A DNA stretch of 64,000 bases from Symbiodinium natans (GCA_905221605.1 CAJNDS010002521.1:256501-320500); one strand, 5' to 3'. Shown: positions 19,695 through 31,579, counted from the first letter of the stretch. The notes: generated from the sequence alone by a model not told the origin. Translations and numbers: made by a program.

Positions 19695-20340
19695 ACAGTA
19701 ATATATGGCCTGCTTCATATCATCAAGCATAGCGTACTGCTCCTCTACAACTTTATAACCCTGAACTAAGCATTCGTCTCTCGCTGAGACCGAGGGTTTC
19801 TGGCACTTGCGAAGGCACTTTGCAAATTTACATAAAGAAGTTGAACCGAGCATGACAAAATCGGCACTTCTTGTGCGGGCGCTTCCACGTAGGACACGCA
19901 ACATAAGGAACTTTGGTGATATCAAGATCAACGTAGTGGTTAGCACCTCATTTGCAGCAATTGATTGCACACGGGGCGCTCCCCTTAGATTTCCGCCTAA
20001 TCTCGATCCCGAATGACGCCTGCTTCAGGGTACAAACAGGATCCCACCGCTTTGAGGAAGGCGTGCCGAGTGCACCCTACACTAATTAGTTGTAAGAACC
20101 CAGAAGATACACGGAAGCCACTGAAGCCACAAGCCCTCCACTGGGTTTAGGGTTTCGTGCTGTTTGTCAGTCCTTCTTGTGATGTTTGATTTTAGTTATC
20201 CCGGTTACGCTGTTCTTGCTAGCTTTTGCTCTGACGATGATTGCACGGATGATTCCTCGTTTTCCGGCTTTTAGAGTAAGCTGTAAACTCCCAAACCCTA
20301 CTGCAAATCCTGAACTCACCCTCCAAAAGCTTCCGAATTA

Positions 20341-20466
20341 GGGCCCTATATGGGTGGCTGTCAGAATTCTGACCCCTTTTGGGGTACCCTAAATATTAGG
20401 TGCCGTATTATAATAGCATCCAAAAAGGGGCCATCATTCTTGACAACCACCCATATGGGGCCCTTT
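20341..20466. mobile_element. Fold-back MITE-like element, family B
   Basis: About 125 bp. The left arm GGGCCCTATATGGGTGGCTG and the inverted right arm GGGCCCCATATGGGTGGTTG agree over roughly 45 bases with few mismatches. No ORF. Confidence 0.72.
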
Positions 20467-20531
20467 TAAGGGGATCATATAAGGCACCTCATTCCCTCAT
20501 TCCCTACTAAGAACCAGCCAGAGAATGCGGC

Positions 20532-20673
20532 AGGACTCAGAATGGGTTTAGGGTTTAGGGTTTAGGGTTTAGGGTTTAGGGTTTAGGGTTTAGGGTTTAG
20601 GGTTTAGGGTTTAGGGTTTAGGGTTTAGGGTTTAGGGTTTAGGGTTTAGGGTTTAGGGTTTAGGACTCAGAAT
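20532..20673 (+). repeat. TTTAGGG array flanked by 12-bp direct repeats
   Basis: AGGACTCAGAAT at 20,532-20,543 and again at 20,662-20,673 brackets about 17 uniform TTTAGGG units. Three of the 12 bases could be supplied by the array; nine are independent. Confidence 0.85.
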
Positions 20674-21412
20674 CCAGGCACCTGCGACTCGTTGAAGAGG
20701 CCGTTGCTTAGGCAAAGAAGCGCTCCTGGGGTTCAACTGGCTGGTTTTTCGTAGGGGGTGAGGTACATAATCCCCTCAAAAGGGCCTATGTAGGGCCATA
20801 ACTCCCTCATCCCTAAACCCTAAACCCTAAACCCTAAACCCTATACCTAATTCCCTCATTCCCTACAAAGAACCAGGGAGTTCAAAGCTTTTGGGGGGGT
20901 TGTAGGGTCCGGGCTTGGGATTGAGCAGGCTTCGGGTCCGAGGGTTCAGCTGGGGTTTAGGGTTTAGGGTTTAGGGTTAAGGGGTAAGGGTTAAGGGTTT
21001 AGGGTCTTACGGATAAAGGACTCGGATTATACCTGGGACTCTCTGTACCTACAGCCTTCTGGCAGAAACTACATACTCAGTACAGTAAGCTCCCAAAAGT
21101 TGGAACGCCATGATCCTCATACCCCAAGAGGGTTACTGAGGGGATTCCCAGCACTCAGCGTCCTTAACCCACGTCCCAACTTTATAAAGCTGATTGTAAG
21201 GGGGTAGTTCCTGCAAATAAACTGTGGGAAATATAGAGTCCCAGGTGGATTTAGGGTTTTGGGTGAACGGGTTTAGGGTTTAGGGTTTAGGGTTTAGGGT
21301 TTAGGGTTTAGGGTTTAGGGCTTAGGGCTTAGGGTTTAGGGTTTAGGGTTCAGGATGCACTCCTTAGCCTAGGATCCTGTCAGCCAGGAAGCCGTCCCCA
21401 CAGACTCCGTTC

Positions 21413-21590
21413 CCCCCTTAACTAAGGACTATTCCTCATAAGGCATACAAGGAACCCCCCTTTTTTCAGGAATATTCCTTGAACCATGTCAGGAACCCTC
21501 TTCTGCCTTAAGGAACATCCCTTGGACCATTTGGGGAACCCTCTTACATTTTGAGGCATGCTCCTCAACTAAGAGGTATTGTAGTCCCTG
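21413..21590. mobile_element. Degenerate fold-back elements of family C
   Basis: Successive AAGGACTATTCCTCA, GGAATATTCCTTGAACCAT and GGAACATCCCTTGGACCAT segments with inverted counterparts. Related to the compact copy at 39,697-39,791. Confidence 0.45.
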
Positions 21591-22727
21591 GTCCTAGTCT
21601 TGGATGTACGGTCTGTCGGGTTCAGGTAGGGGGTCTGGGGTTTAGGGCTGGGTTAGGGTTTAGCCTGAGGGCTTTAGGGCTTAGGGTTGGTTTAGGGAAA
21701 CCCTAAACCCCAACCCTAAACGGTTTAGGTAGGCACATTGTGGCGATTCGGGGCCAAGGAACCCACTCCGACGAGGTCGTAGCCCGTGGCACACTGAAGC
21801 TCACAAGTATCCCCCACCTTCTTGCCAAGACCTCAGGCTTGGGTTTCAGGCTTAGGGCTGAGGTTTACGGTTTAGGGCTTCGAGGGTTCTCAGACATCCC
21901 AAGGAGCAGTAAAACGACTCGTAAGGCCTGAGTGCCCTATTTGCGAGAGCTATTGTGAGGCCCGTTCTGGGCCGCCTTTGGTTATCCTAACTCTGCGGGG
22001 TAGCTTCATGGGCCCTTAGTATGGTCCCTAACCTCCTTTAAAGGGTTCTGATGTATGGGCCCTTGATTTGTATAGGGTATACAAGGGGCGTATAGTATAT
22101 AAGGGGTCCTCTCTCTACCGCTTTCCGTGATGCAGCGCTCAAGTTGTTCAGAGAAAAACCGTGTTCCTGTGCAACGTTTCCAGAAATTGAAAAGACTTCT
22201 GGCTTTTTTCGAAAGTTGCTGGAGTCGGACTAGTCAAAAAAGTGGCATGATGCCGACTTCCTCATTGCCACCTTATTCAACCTTCCTCACTGCCTGCTTC
22301 AGCTGAGATGTTGTCCGAAACCAGCCAGAAGCAATGCCTACATGACGCTGTGGGAACCCATATTTCCGGTCAGAAGCCCCCGGTAAGTAATGCATGATTC
22401 GCCACCGAAGAACTTAATCAACTGACCTCGAGCTTTGAATCACAAGCTTTTGCTCGCTGCTACTCGCAACATTGTTCTCGAAAGACCCCTTGGGGCTGAG
22501 AGTGACTTGGCTAAAATAGAAGGGGTCCTCTTTTAAGGGCCCATACTAAGGGACCATGTAACTGCCCTTAGATTCACCCTCAGCCCTAAACCTCTAACCT
22601 TAAACCCTAAACCCTAAACCCTGTCTTGCGTCACGGGGTCTGGAACTCAAGCAAAGGTCTTTTGGATAAGCTCGCCATTCCAAACTTACATGTTCCTTGT
22701 AGGGAATTAGGGACTTGGGTGCCCTAT

Positions 22728-22845
22728 ATCATCCCTAAAAGGGAGGGATATATGCATCGGGCCGCTAAACCCTTAAAAAAGGGGTGCATAGCGGCATCTA
22801 TAGGACACCTCGGACACCTCATGCCCGAATTCTCTACTGGGAGCC
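22728..22845. mobile_element. Fold-back MITE-like element, family G
   Basis: GTAGGGAATTAGGGA at the left and its inverted form (CCCGAATTCTCTAC) at the right, with GGTGCCCTATAT/ATAGGACACC inside. Related to copies near 20,470-20,515, 20,750-20,875 and 52,815-52,903. Confidence 0.5.
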
Positions 22846-23150
22846 AACAGGTTAACCCCTACAATTCTACCCGAAAACCTCAACCCAAACCCTAGGGCTT
22901 AGGGCGTAGGATTCTTATTAGGAAGTAGGGATCTAGGTGCCTTTAAGTTTTTTTATATGTACCCTCTTGGGGGATTCTATACATGGAAGCAAGTCTACCT
23001 TAGTATCCCTAGAAACCCTATGATCATCCCCATAACCCACCGTACTAACCCGTCTATGAACCCCTAAACCCCAATTCCCTAAACCCTAATCTCCTAATTC
23101 CCTTCGAAGAATCAATAAGGCATTCCAAACGCCAGGGGGCAGTCCGTGGC

Positions 23151-23192
23151 ATCTAGGCCCGTGTCAAGGCGCGTGCCCTGGATGGAGCAAAC
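23151..23192 (-). CDS. Exon: module start (VCSIQGTRLDTGLD)
   Basis: Fourteen codons, phase 0, acceptor CCATCAG, donor CTAGAT|GC. Homologous to the end of 33,908-33,843, with the same donor context. Confidence 0.58.
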
Positions 23193-23771
23193 CTGATGGT
23201 TGGGTTTCGCGCTTAGGCCTTGCTTTTGGCTCGAGGGCGTTAAGGGTTTAGGGTTTGGCAAAAACTAGGGCCCTTGCCTCAACCCCAAACCCCAAAACCC
23301 TAAACTCTAAACCCTAAACCCTACAACCCTGCAACCCTAAACCCTAAATCCTAAACCCGGCCCTTTTTTGCTTAAAGGGGGCTTATAAGGGAACCTAAAC
23401 CCCACAAAAAGGGAATAAGGGTACTACTAGGCATCCTAGTTGTCGGTGTTGCCTGAAGAAATATGCCGTTTTCCACACTTTTGTTCAACTTCCGTCACTC
23501 GATGGGCGTGCTGTTGAGGTTGCACCGCCCAACAATATCATGCGTTCTGGAATACGAAATGGCCTGAACGCATTTCAAGGTCAAAAAAGGACAGTCTTAC
23601 CTGCGACTCAGCCTACACCTTCCCACCAGATTCCTGGCTTGAAGCACGAACCACCTCGCAATCCTGGCGACTCGGCGGATGGGGTGGTGGGTGCCTCGAT
23701 GTCGAATTGGATCCGAATGCCCAACATGGCGGTGCGTGATGATACCCATCGAAAAAGGGAAGGCAAAGACC

Positions 23772-23912
23772 TACTTGGAGGTTCATTGTACTTACTAACC
23801 AATTCTAATTATACCTGTACTTATAACCCTACTTATAAGTAGGATAACCCCTATAAGTCCACTTAAGAGGATTATAAGTAGGGTGATAAGCCCAAGTATA
23901 AGTAGTTAGAAG
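23772..23912. mobile_element. Family A fold-back element
   Basis: Starts TACTTGGAGGTTCATTGTA; the arms pair through CCTACTTATAAGTAGG-type sequence. Confidence 0.65.
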
Positions 23913-23999
23913 GCGATAGCGACCACTTTTCGGATGCACTCAACTCCAGCGACTCTGTGACCCCGAAGACTGGGGTGAACCTGATGACTTGGGATGCTC

Positions 24000-24113
24000 G
24001 TTTAGGGTTTAGGGTTTAGGGTTTAGGGTTTAGGGTTTAGGGATTAGGGTTTAGGGTTTAGGGTTTAGGGTTTAGGGTTTAGGGTTTAGGGTTTAGGGTT
24101 TAGGGTTTAGGGC
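24000..24113 (+). repeat. TTTAGGG array
   Basis: About 16 units, one variant. Confidence 0.95.
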
Positions 24114-24917
24114 TAACCGTCCTTAATAGGGATCGTAGTACCCCCTCTTGTAGCCCTCTTGTTTGTAGCATGGACATTTGGGAACCGAGAGAGGGTCGTC
24201 AGCAGATTCGAAAAGTTAGCTACAAAGTTGAGCTTGCATAACAAGGGCACTGTGTGGAAGCCGGTGAAAAAGCTGAGATCCGAATAATAACTCTCAAGAT
24301 CCTAATCTCCTGAAATTGGAGGCTTGAACAATTTCAGGGCTTGGGGAAGTTGATTTTGGGCTTTTTGACGGGGGCTTGAGAGGGTATTCGGGAACATGCC
24401 CACAACAAGAGTTTTAGAGAGGTCCTCGCGTTGAATGCCCTAAACCCTAAACCCTAAACCCTAAACCCTAAACCCTAAACCCTAAACCCTAAACCCTAAA
24501 CGGCCCTAAACCTACTGATTGCTCAGGGCCTCTGAAAGCGTTGAGCCTGAGAAGTCCGCCACCCTATGCCCGGAGCTTACTTAGAGGGTCAGGGGGTTTT
24601 ACCCAGAGAGCCGAATCTCCTCAATTAAGGAAAAGACCTTAAGCCATATAGGTAGCCTTTGATATGGACTAAGGCATATTCCTGCAATCTAGGTGTATCG
24701 GGCATCGTTGCTGTTGTCCTCCAAGAAAACCCTAACCCTAAACCCTAAACCCTAAACCCTCACAGCCAAACCCTAAACCAAGCAAACCCTACAGCCTACA
24801 AACCGTAGAGAAAAAAGTTTATGGCTCTCCTGAAAACGGCCCCCTACTGCGGACCAGGGGCGCGAGGTGAGCAAGTGGGCACCGTACCCAGGAATGTTCC
24901 TCGTAACTGGGGTTGTC

Positions 24918-25076
24918 AAGGTTTAGGGTTTAGGGTTTAGGGTTTAGGGTTTAGGGTTTAGGGTTCAGGGTTCAGGGTTCAGGGTTTAGGGTTTAGGGTT
25001 TAGGGTTTAGGGTTTAGGGTTTAGGGTTTAGGGTTTAGGGTTTAGGGTTTAGGGTTTAGGGTTTAGGGTTTAGGGT
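24918..25076 (+). repeat. TTTAGGG array with TTCAGGG block
   Basis: About 22 units; three consecutive TTCAGGG variants inside otherwise uniform units. Confidence 0.95.
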
Positions 25077-25528
25077 GTTAGAAATGTCAGCTGGAAGCTA
25101 ACTAAAAGATCTGCAACAGTGTATCAAGAGTGCCCATACCAATTCAGCGCGATCGAAAAAGCCCTTGAGTTGCTGTATGGTTGTCGGGTCTAAGGATTTA
25201 GGGTTCAGGGTTCAGCGTTTAGGGTTTAGGGTTTAGGCTTTAGGGTTTAGGGTTCAGGATCTAGATATGGGCGTTCAGGGAGCAGGGTTCAAGGGGCCTG
25301 AAACCATCTGGAACCTGATTACTTGGCAGGCCACAGATGCCTGCCTATTGGTGATCCGACTTTAAGTATTGCTTTTACAAATTTATCTAAGTCGTCTTCA
25401 GTATAATCGTCTTTGAGGAACTTGGGGAAGCGCAAGCCTTGCTTTGTTAATTTATTTAGGAAACAATACGAAAAACTGGACTAAATATTGGTAAAAAAAT
25501 ACATCTTGTTTGTATCAAGCTACAGATC

Positions 25529-25642
25529 TACTTGGAGGGTTCGCGGGTAGTTTTTAAGTAGGGTCAATAGTATGATAACTATACTTATCACCCTATTCAA
25601 GGTACTCATCACCCTATTTTTAAATACCCATGAACCTCCAAG
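25529..25642. mobile_element. Family A fold-back element
   Basis: Ends TACTTGGAGGGTTCGCGGGT and ACCCATGAACCTCCAAG are inverted repeats; 114 bp, no ORF. Confidence 0.75.
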
Positions 25643-26729
25643 CGGGGTGTATAGGGTTTCGGGACTTTGCAGGCGTGTTGCCGTTCCAACAGGTTTGCTT
25701 CGTAGTGAGACCTGCAGGGACAAGCAGTTGATTGGGATTTCGGGAGATGGACTACTGGCAAACCCTTACGGGCAGAAGTGAAACCTTCTCGGATTAAGCA
25801 GGTCATGCAGGCTCGAGCAGAACACGCGGCGTGAACCGCAGTAACTTCAAACTGATCCTCCCTCCCTCCCTCCGCCTTCATAGCCCTGTGTGCAGAAAGC
25901 CACACACTGGTCGTTGTGAAGGGCTCCAGAACCTTGCAGCTCGAGTGCACGGATCCGGCCCAGAACTGGGGCCGAACGAGACTAGCATGCTAAATAGGTG
26001 TCTTTCACAATGGAACGCCTTATGAAAAGGACCCGCACCCCAACACCCTAAACGTCACCCGACACCCTGAACTCTAAATCCAAACTTCGAACGAACCTCA
26101 GTCTCGGTGTTGGTCCCACTGGCTGCTATGAACCCTGCACGCTGACCCCATACCCACTACCCCTACTAACCCCCTACCACCCCCTACCCCCTACACCCTG
26201 AACCTACACCCTCCTGAACCTACGGGTAGATGTGGAGTCACAACGGGTGCTTGAAAGGTCTCCAAGAAACATGCCTCATATCCTTCAAGGTACCCAAAGG
26301 GGGCCGAGAACTGTAGACCAGCCCCAGAAGGATGTATAGAGGCCCTAAACCCTAAACCCGAGGCCCTATAACCCTAAACCCTAAACCCTAAACCCTAAGC
26401 CCTCTAACCCTAAACTCTCACGAAAGCCTAACGCCCCCGCCCAAGAATCAAGGTTCAAGCCGACTACGGGGGGTCCACGCTCCCAGTTCCGTGCCATTCA
26501 GCCGATGTGAGCAGGAACCCACTTCTACAAGACCTTTAGGGTTTAGAGGGGGTTCAGAGGGTTTAGAGGCTTTCGAGGGCTAAGATACCCCTAAGCCCTC
26601 TAAAACCGTTAAATTACCCTAAACCTAAACCCTAAACCCCAAACCCAAAACCCTAGTTAAACCCTAAACCCCAAACCCTAAACCCTAAACCCTAGACCCT
26701 AAACCCTAAACTCAACACCCTACCAGCGC

Positions 26730-26790
26730 CACTGAGGAGCAACTGCTGGTCACCGCCTCGGTCTGAAACTCCGCCGGAAGGTCGCATTCC
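26730..26790 (-). CDS. Candidate exon (ECDLPAEFQTEAVTSSCSS)
   Basis: Acceptor CGCGAAG; probable GC donor near 26,730. Two cysteines in a polar segment, consistent with a diverged module. CCCTAAA left, TTTAGGG right. Confidence 0.45.
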
Positions 26791-27205
26791 CTTCGCGCGC
26801 AAGTCCTTGGGGGTGGTTTGTAGGGAGTGTGGAGCTGAGGGGTTTAGGGTTTAGGGTTTAGGGTTTAGGGTTTAGGGTTTAGGGTTTAGGGTTTAGGGTT
26901 TAGGGTTTAGGGTTCAGGGCCACTTTAGGGTAAAGACTTTGGAGTTCAGGGGTTCAGGTGTTTTCAGGAGTCTAGGCTAGCCCGTTGACGGGGGCGATGT
27001 GACCATGGGGAGGCAGCACTTCAACATAAGGCTCTAGTTGGGATCCTTTTGCCACCCTAAACCCTAAACCCTAAACCTCAACCCTAAACCCTAAACCCCA
27101 AACCCACGCTTCACAGAGGGCTGTGTCGGCCTCACTTTCAGTGGGTGGCCAGGGTCGGGAGTAGCAAATGCCCCAGACCATGAACTTGCCTTTGGGGCTG
27201 AACTT

Positions 27206-27399
27206 TACTTGGAGGTTCATGGGTAGTTATCAGTAGGTTTATAAGGTTTAGGGCTTAGCGTTTAGGGTTTTAGGGTTTTAGGGTTTTAAGGTTTCAGGGT
27301 TTTAGGGTTTAGGGTTTAGGGTTACTAGTATGGTAACTATACTTATCACCTTATTTAGGGAACATATAACCCTGCTTCTAAGTACCCATGAACCTCCAG
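27206..27399. mobile_element. Family A element with internal heptamer array
   Basis: Terminal TACTTGGAGGTTCATGGGTA and CCCATGAACCTCCA match; between the arms, 27,247-27,325 is a TTTAGGG-type array absent from other family A copies. Confidence 0.75.
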
Positions 27400-27749
27400 G
27401 TCGGGCTTTGAGGTTCGGGTTCCCGACTGCGTGCGGCTTCGGGCTTCGGGTTTCGGGTTTCGGGTTTGGGGTTTGGGGTTTGGGGTTTCCGGTTTAGGGT
27501 TTCGGGTTTGGGGTTTGGGGTTTAGGGTTTAGGGTTAAATGTAGACTGGTAGAGTGAGTGAGAAGACCCTCAGCTAGAACATTGGGTCCTCAAACTTCGC
27601 CCGACACCCCACACCCTGAAGCCCTCAGGCCCAAAAACCTGAAACCTTCTACCCTCAACCCTCAACCCTCAACCCCTAAACCCTAAACCCTAAACCCTAA
27701 ACCCTAAACCCTAAACCCTAAACCCCTAAATGCCCCTGAGCCCTGACAC

Positions 27750-27837
27750 CCGGAGCCGGGCTGCGGGGCCGTGCCGGAGAAGGTGCCGTCGTCCTGACAG
27801 GTGAAGAGGGCGCCAGGGCCATGGTAGCCCAAGGCAC
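27750..27837 (-). CDS. Exon: module end uninterrupted (GALFTCQDDGTFSGTAPQP)
   Basis: Acceptor GCCGAG, donor CTCCGG|GT. It starts with GT, so a preceding exon ending in T would give Cys (TGT) and again twelve residues to the next Cys. Here the region split by an intron at 29.8/28.7 kb and at 35.0/34.5 kb is continuous, which acts as an internal control for those joins. Confidence 0.7.
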
Positions 27838-28191
27838 CTCGGCTTTGAACCGTTTAGGGTTTAGGGTTTAGGGTTTAGGGTTTAGGGTTTGGGGTTTAGG
27901 GTTTAGGGTTTAGGTTTTAGGTTTAGGGTTCGGGGTTAGGGTTCGGGTTAGGGTTGTCCGTAAAAAGTGCCTTCGCGTGCGAAAACATCTGTGGGGGAGG
28001 CTGCTTCAAACCAGGGGTCATATCGCAGGTAACTACCTTTCGTAGCCGCATCCCATATAAAGGGAATCCCCCAAACGGACCCCGGTTTCGAACGACCCCA
28101 CGTCGGCCTTTCTCACTGCATGCAGGGGGCAGTGGACCACACAAGTGTCTCCGGCAGATGCCACCAGCGCATGCCTGCGTATCAGGCAGAG

Positions 28192-28305
28192 TCTAGACCC
28201 AGGAGTAACCTAGGAACAAGAAGGGTACCCTGTTTGGTTCCAAGGGATTATAAGGGAACCTGAACCCTAAACAGAAAACAAGGGGCCTACTCCCGGTCCT
28301 AGGAG
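28192..28305. mobile_element. MITE-like element, family E (reference copy)
   Basis: CTAGACCCAGGAGTAACCT at the left with a partly inverted GGTCCTAGGAG at the right; the centre pairs TTGGTTCC with GGAACC. Other copies: 17,430-17,595, 23,358-23,432 and 58,800-58,882. Confidence 0.62.
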
Positions 28306-28712
28306 TGGCTCTGACCCAGGGCAGGGTTAGAGCTTCACCCCAGTAAGGAAAAGGCGAAAAGGCCCAAGCAGCCGGATTTCTAAAGAACCCTAAACCCTCA
28401 ACCCTCAAACCCTGAACCCTAAACCCTAAACCCTGAACCCAGCTGTCCTGAATCCCCGAAACTCGACACCAGAAGCCCTACTTGGAGGTTCATTCGGGTA
28501 AGAATACAGTCATTGTACCCAAACAGAGTGATGACTGGCTACAGCTATCCGACTTCATCTAACCCTGCGACGACCCATGAGCCACATAACCCACACTCTC
28601 AAACCTTTAGGGTTTAGGGTTTAGGGTTTAGGGTTTAGGTTTAGGTTGCCCAAATACCACTGTGCCTCTGTGTCTAGGCCCGGCGCCACCGGCAGCTCAT
28701 CCGCCGGGCAAC

Positions 28713-28750
28713 TGACGGCTTGCAGGTCGGCGCCGTCCCGTCAAAGGTGC
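28713..28750 (-). CDS. Exon: module end (GTFDGTAPTCKPS)
   Basis: Acceptor ACTCCAG; GT donor at CCGTCA|GT is likely. Supplies the closing GTFxGTAPTC of the module begun at 29,807. The intron between them contains two different MITE-like elements and arrays. Confidence 0.72.
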
Positions 28751-29360
28751 CTGGAGTTGAGGGTTTAGGGTTTAGGGTTTAGGGTTATAGGGTTTAGGGT
28801 TTAGGGTTTAGGGTTAGGTTCAGGTTTAGGGTTTAGGGTTAGGGTTTAGGGCTTAGGGTTCGCTTCTGAGGGTTTTGAGGGTTTTTAGGCTTTTGAGGCT
28901 TTTGAGGCTTTGGGGCTGGGAGTGTGAGCTTACAAGGCAGCTCAGTAATCTCACAGGGCAACATGCATCGCCATGGAACCCTCACCTCTACCCCCTAAAC
29001 CCCATCCACACGCCTCAACTAAACGGGGTAGTTACATGATCCTTTGTATAACATGGGCCCTTAAAGTGGGACCTTATACCCTCTACAAACAGGCAAGCCG
29101 CTCCGAGATTGGGGCTTAGATGACTTGCTGAGTTCAGGGCCTTCAGTGATACGGCGTCGAACTCCAGTTTGCAGTTTAGGATTAAGACTTAGGATTTAGG
29201 GTTTGGGTTCGGGGCCTTTCAGGGTTTAGGGTTAGGGACTGATGGGTTTACGGTGCATACCGTACTTGGGCATTGGGCGAAAGGCCGGTTACTTGGATAA
29301 CCCTGCCTCAAACCGAAAAATAATCCCTAAGCCCCTTAAGCCCTTTAGTGCTTGAGCTGC

Positions 29361-29468
29361 GCGGTAGCCCAGAAACCTTCTTGCAATAAGGGCACGCTTT
29401 TTTGGGCTGGTTACTTTATAAGGGAACCTTGAACCGAAAAGAGGGAAAAGGGTACCACTGGGTACCAA
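29361..29468. mobile_element. MITE-like element, family D
   Basis: GGTAGCCCAG at the left and GGTACC at the right, with AAGGGAACCTTGAACC-AAAAGAGGG inside, as in the better copy at 56,638-56,746. Confidence 0.6.
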
Positions 29469-29737
29469 GACTGTGAAGGTCTTGTTCGAACAGGTAACTC
29501 TTCCTCTGCTCAAAGGGAGGTCTTCTTGGTGAGCTTCCCTCCCGTGCCAGAAAAAGGCCTAATGTTACACCCGACATAAGCAAAGGAGTAGGATATAGTT
29601 TAGGGTTTAGGGTTTAGGGTTTAGTTTTAGGGTTTAGGGTTTAGGGTTTAGGGTTTAGGAATATGTACCTTTCTTTTCACCGTTGGGGTGTCGTGTTTAG
29701 GGGTAGCAGTCGACCCCCCACTCTCAAGCCGCGATGC

Positions 29738-29807
29738 CGTCCACCGTGCACAGGAAAGGCGCGGAGGCAGGTTCAAAGCCGGGCAAGCAGGAGATGACGC
29801 ACACATC
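29738..29807 (-). CDS. Exon: cysteine module (DVCVISCLPGFEPASAPFLC)
   Basis: Acceptor CCCCAG, GC donor at GTGGACG|GC. C-3-C-12-C spacing. Its G|GC codon joined to 28,750 yields CTVDGTFDGTAPTC, matching the uninterrupted CQDDGTFSGTAP at 27.8 kb. The acceptor and first bases (CAGGATGTGTGCG) are duplicated exactly just upstream, on the other side of a short heptamer array. Confidence 0.75.
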
Positions 29808-29861
29808 CTGGGGTTTTGAATTTAGGGTTTAGGGTTTTGGGTTTAGGGCGCACACATCCTG
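29798..29861 (+). repeat. Short heptamer array bounded by a 13-bp perfect direct repeat
   Basis: CGCACACATCCTG at 29,798-29,810 and 29,849-29,861 flanks 38 bases of TTTAGGG/TTTTGGG units. On the minus strand the repeat contains the splice acceptor of the exon at 29,807. Confidence 0.88.
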
Positions 29862-30076
29862 AGCTTAGTGCCCTAAACCCCTAAACCCTATGTCCCAAAC
29901 GCGTTTAGGGTTTGGGGTCTGTGGGTTTCAGTGTTGGACTCTGAAAGTTGACGATCGAAAGATCTGAAAACTCTAGACCCCTTCACCCGAACACGTGTAT
30001 TCAGCCCACACGGGTTGCGGCGATATCCTCCGAAACAAGCCTGCAAACCTAAACCCTACTTGGAGGCTCACGAGTA

Positions 30077-30325
30077 GTTCGATTGGGGGGGGGGGGGGGG
30101 GGGGCAAGAAAGCCTATCACAAGCGTCCATGCCTTTCGCGACCATGCCCAAAACACTGGTACTACAGCATTTTATGCCCGAAACACTGGCATTTACAGCG
30201 TTACCCTGTAAGAAAAAACCCTCATTATAAAACCCACGACCCGGCCTTCAAATCCCAAAAATCTACCCCATAAGTACAGTGACAGTGACTTCACAAAAAC
30301 TACCAAATTGGCTGGGCAAGTAGCA

Positions 30326-30378
<53 letters not shown>

Positions 30379-30380
30379 AG
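30077..30380. repeat. Long homopolymers (G about 20; C about 40 with A about 11)
   Basis: G-run near 30,077-30,096 and a C-run near 30,329-30,368 followed by A. Their lengths are likely to be unreliable. The region between them repeats the phrase TCACAAAAAC and GCATGCCCCC at 30,291 and 30,428. Confidence 0.85.
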
Positions 30381-30528
30381 GACCAAGCTTTCCTCTCGAT
30401 GTTTTCTGCCTGTCCTCACAGTCACTTCACAAAAACACCAAAAACCAACTAGGCAAATAGCATGCCCCCTTTTCCTAACCTCCTTCAAGTTCTCCCTAAA
30501 CCCGAAACCCTCCAAACCCTGAGCCACA

Positions 30529-30640
30529 AACCCTAAACCCTAAACCCTAAACCCTAAACCCTAAACCCTAAACCCTAAACCCTAAACCCTAAACCCTAAA
30601 CCCTAAACCCTAAACCCTAAACCCTAAACCCTAAACCCTC
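30529..30640 (-). repeat. CCCTAAA array
   Basis: About 16 units. Confidence 0.95.
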
Positions 30641-30754
30641 GCCCTAAATCTAAACCCTAAGCCCGAAACCTCAAACCCTAAACCCTAAACCCCATACCCC
30701 CAGACCCTGAACCCTAACAGCCTAAAGCTCTTCCGAACATCAGCCCAGTGACGC

Positions 30755-30794
30755 CGGCAGCGGCACTCTGGCAGGCCGAAGTGTCAAAGCCAGC
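30755..30794 (-). CDS. Exon: module segment (AGFDTSACQSAAA)
   Basis: Acceptor CCTGAG; GC donor at TGCCG|GC. Continues KITCS into a C-x-x-GF pattern like CLPGFEP at 29.8 kb. The loop to the next Cys is shorter than in the other copies. Confidence 0.52.
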
Positions 30795-31552
30795 CTCAGG
30801 CCACGCGAAAAGTCCCACAATAACCCCCAACCCTAAACCCTAGCCCTAAACCCTAAACCCTGAACCCTAGCCCTAAACCCTAAACCCTGGAAGCCTAGGC
30901 CACAAAACCTTAAAAAAACCTCAAGCTTGGGATTTTAAACCCCCAGCCCCAAGCCCAAGCCCTAAACCCGAAACCCTATGTAAGGTACCTTAGGTTCTCG
31001 GTTTATGGTTTGGTGCTTTGGGTTTGCTGTTCAGACTCAAAACCCGAACCCCCAGCATGCTCGGGGGGTTTGCTAGGGGGGGCTCTGCAGGAGGTTTTGT
31101 GGGGTGTAGGGCTTAAGGTTTAGGGTTTAGGGTCCAGGGTTTAGGGTTTAGGGCTGAGGGCTTAGGGTTTAGGGTTTAGGCGGTTTAGGGTGTAGGGTTT
31201 AGGGTTTAGGGTTTAGCAGCCGGATAACTGTAGTTACTACAGCTATAGCCTGGCGTAACCATACTTGGAGGGAGACGAAACAATCCGCATTCAACCGGCC
31301 ATGAGGCCCTGGCAATCCAAGCACCTGCTTGACAAGCACACTGCTACCTCTAAACCCCTAGCCCCAAACAAACCCCGAACATCTTGAACTCCTAGACTTT
31401 AGGGTTTAAAGTTTAGGGTTTAGGGTTTAAGGTTTAGGGTTTAAGGCGTTTGGGGTTTAGGGTTTAGGGCGTTGAGGTTTAGGATTTTGGGAGTTTGGGG
31501 CCTAGAACTCCATCTACCCCAAACCGAGCAGAGCAGCGGGAAGTTGGTCGGC

Positions 31553-31579
31553 GGAGCACGTGATCTTGCTGCAATTCAC
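31553..31579 (-). CDS. Micro-exon: module segment (KITCS)
   Basis: Either 27 nt from CTGAG or 16 nt from TTGCAG (31,568); the second choice makes C-K-I-T-C, the usual C-x3-C. GC donor at CTCC|GC. Joins to 30,794 to give KITCSAGFDTSAC. Confidence 0.52.

Noticed and set aside
19686-19970. 94-residue minus-strand ORF (LCKFAKCLRKCQKP ...)
   Set aside because: Composition is protein-like and it could be a gene fragment, but it lacks clear exon borders and a recognisable domain, and overlaps an 18-bp direct repeat; not enough for a call.
23224-23235. Second spliced-leader-like match (TTTTGGCTCGAG)
   Set aside because: One mismatch, and not upstream of any ORF on that strand.
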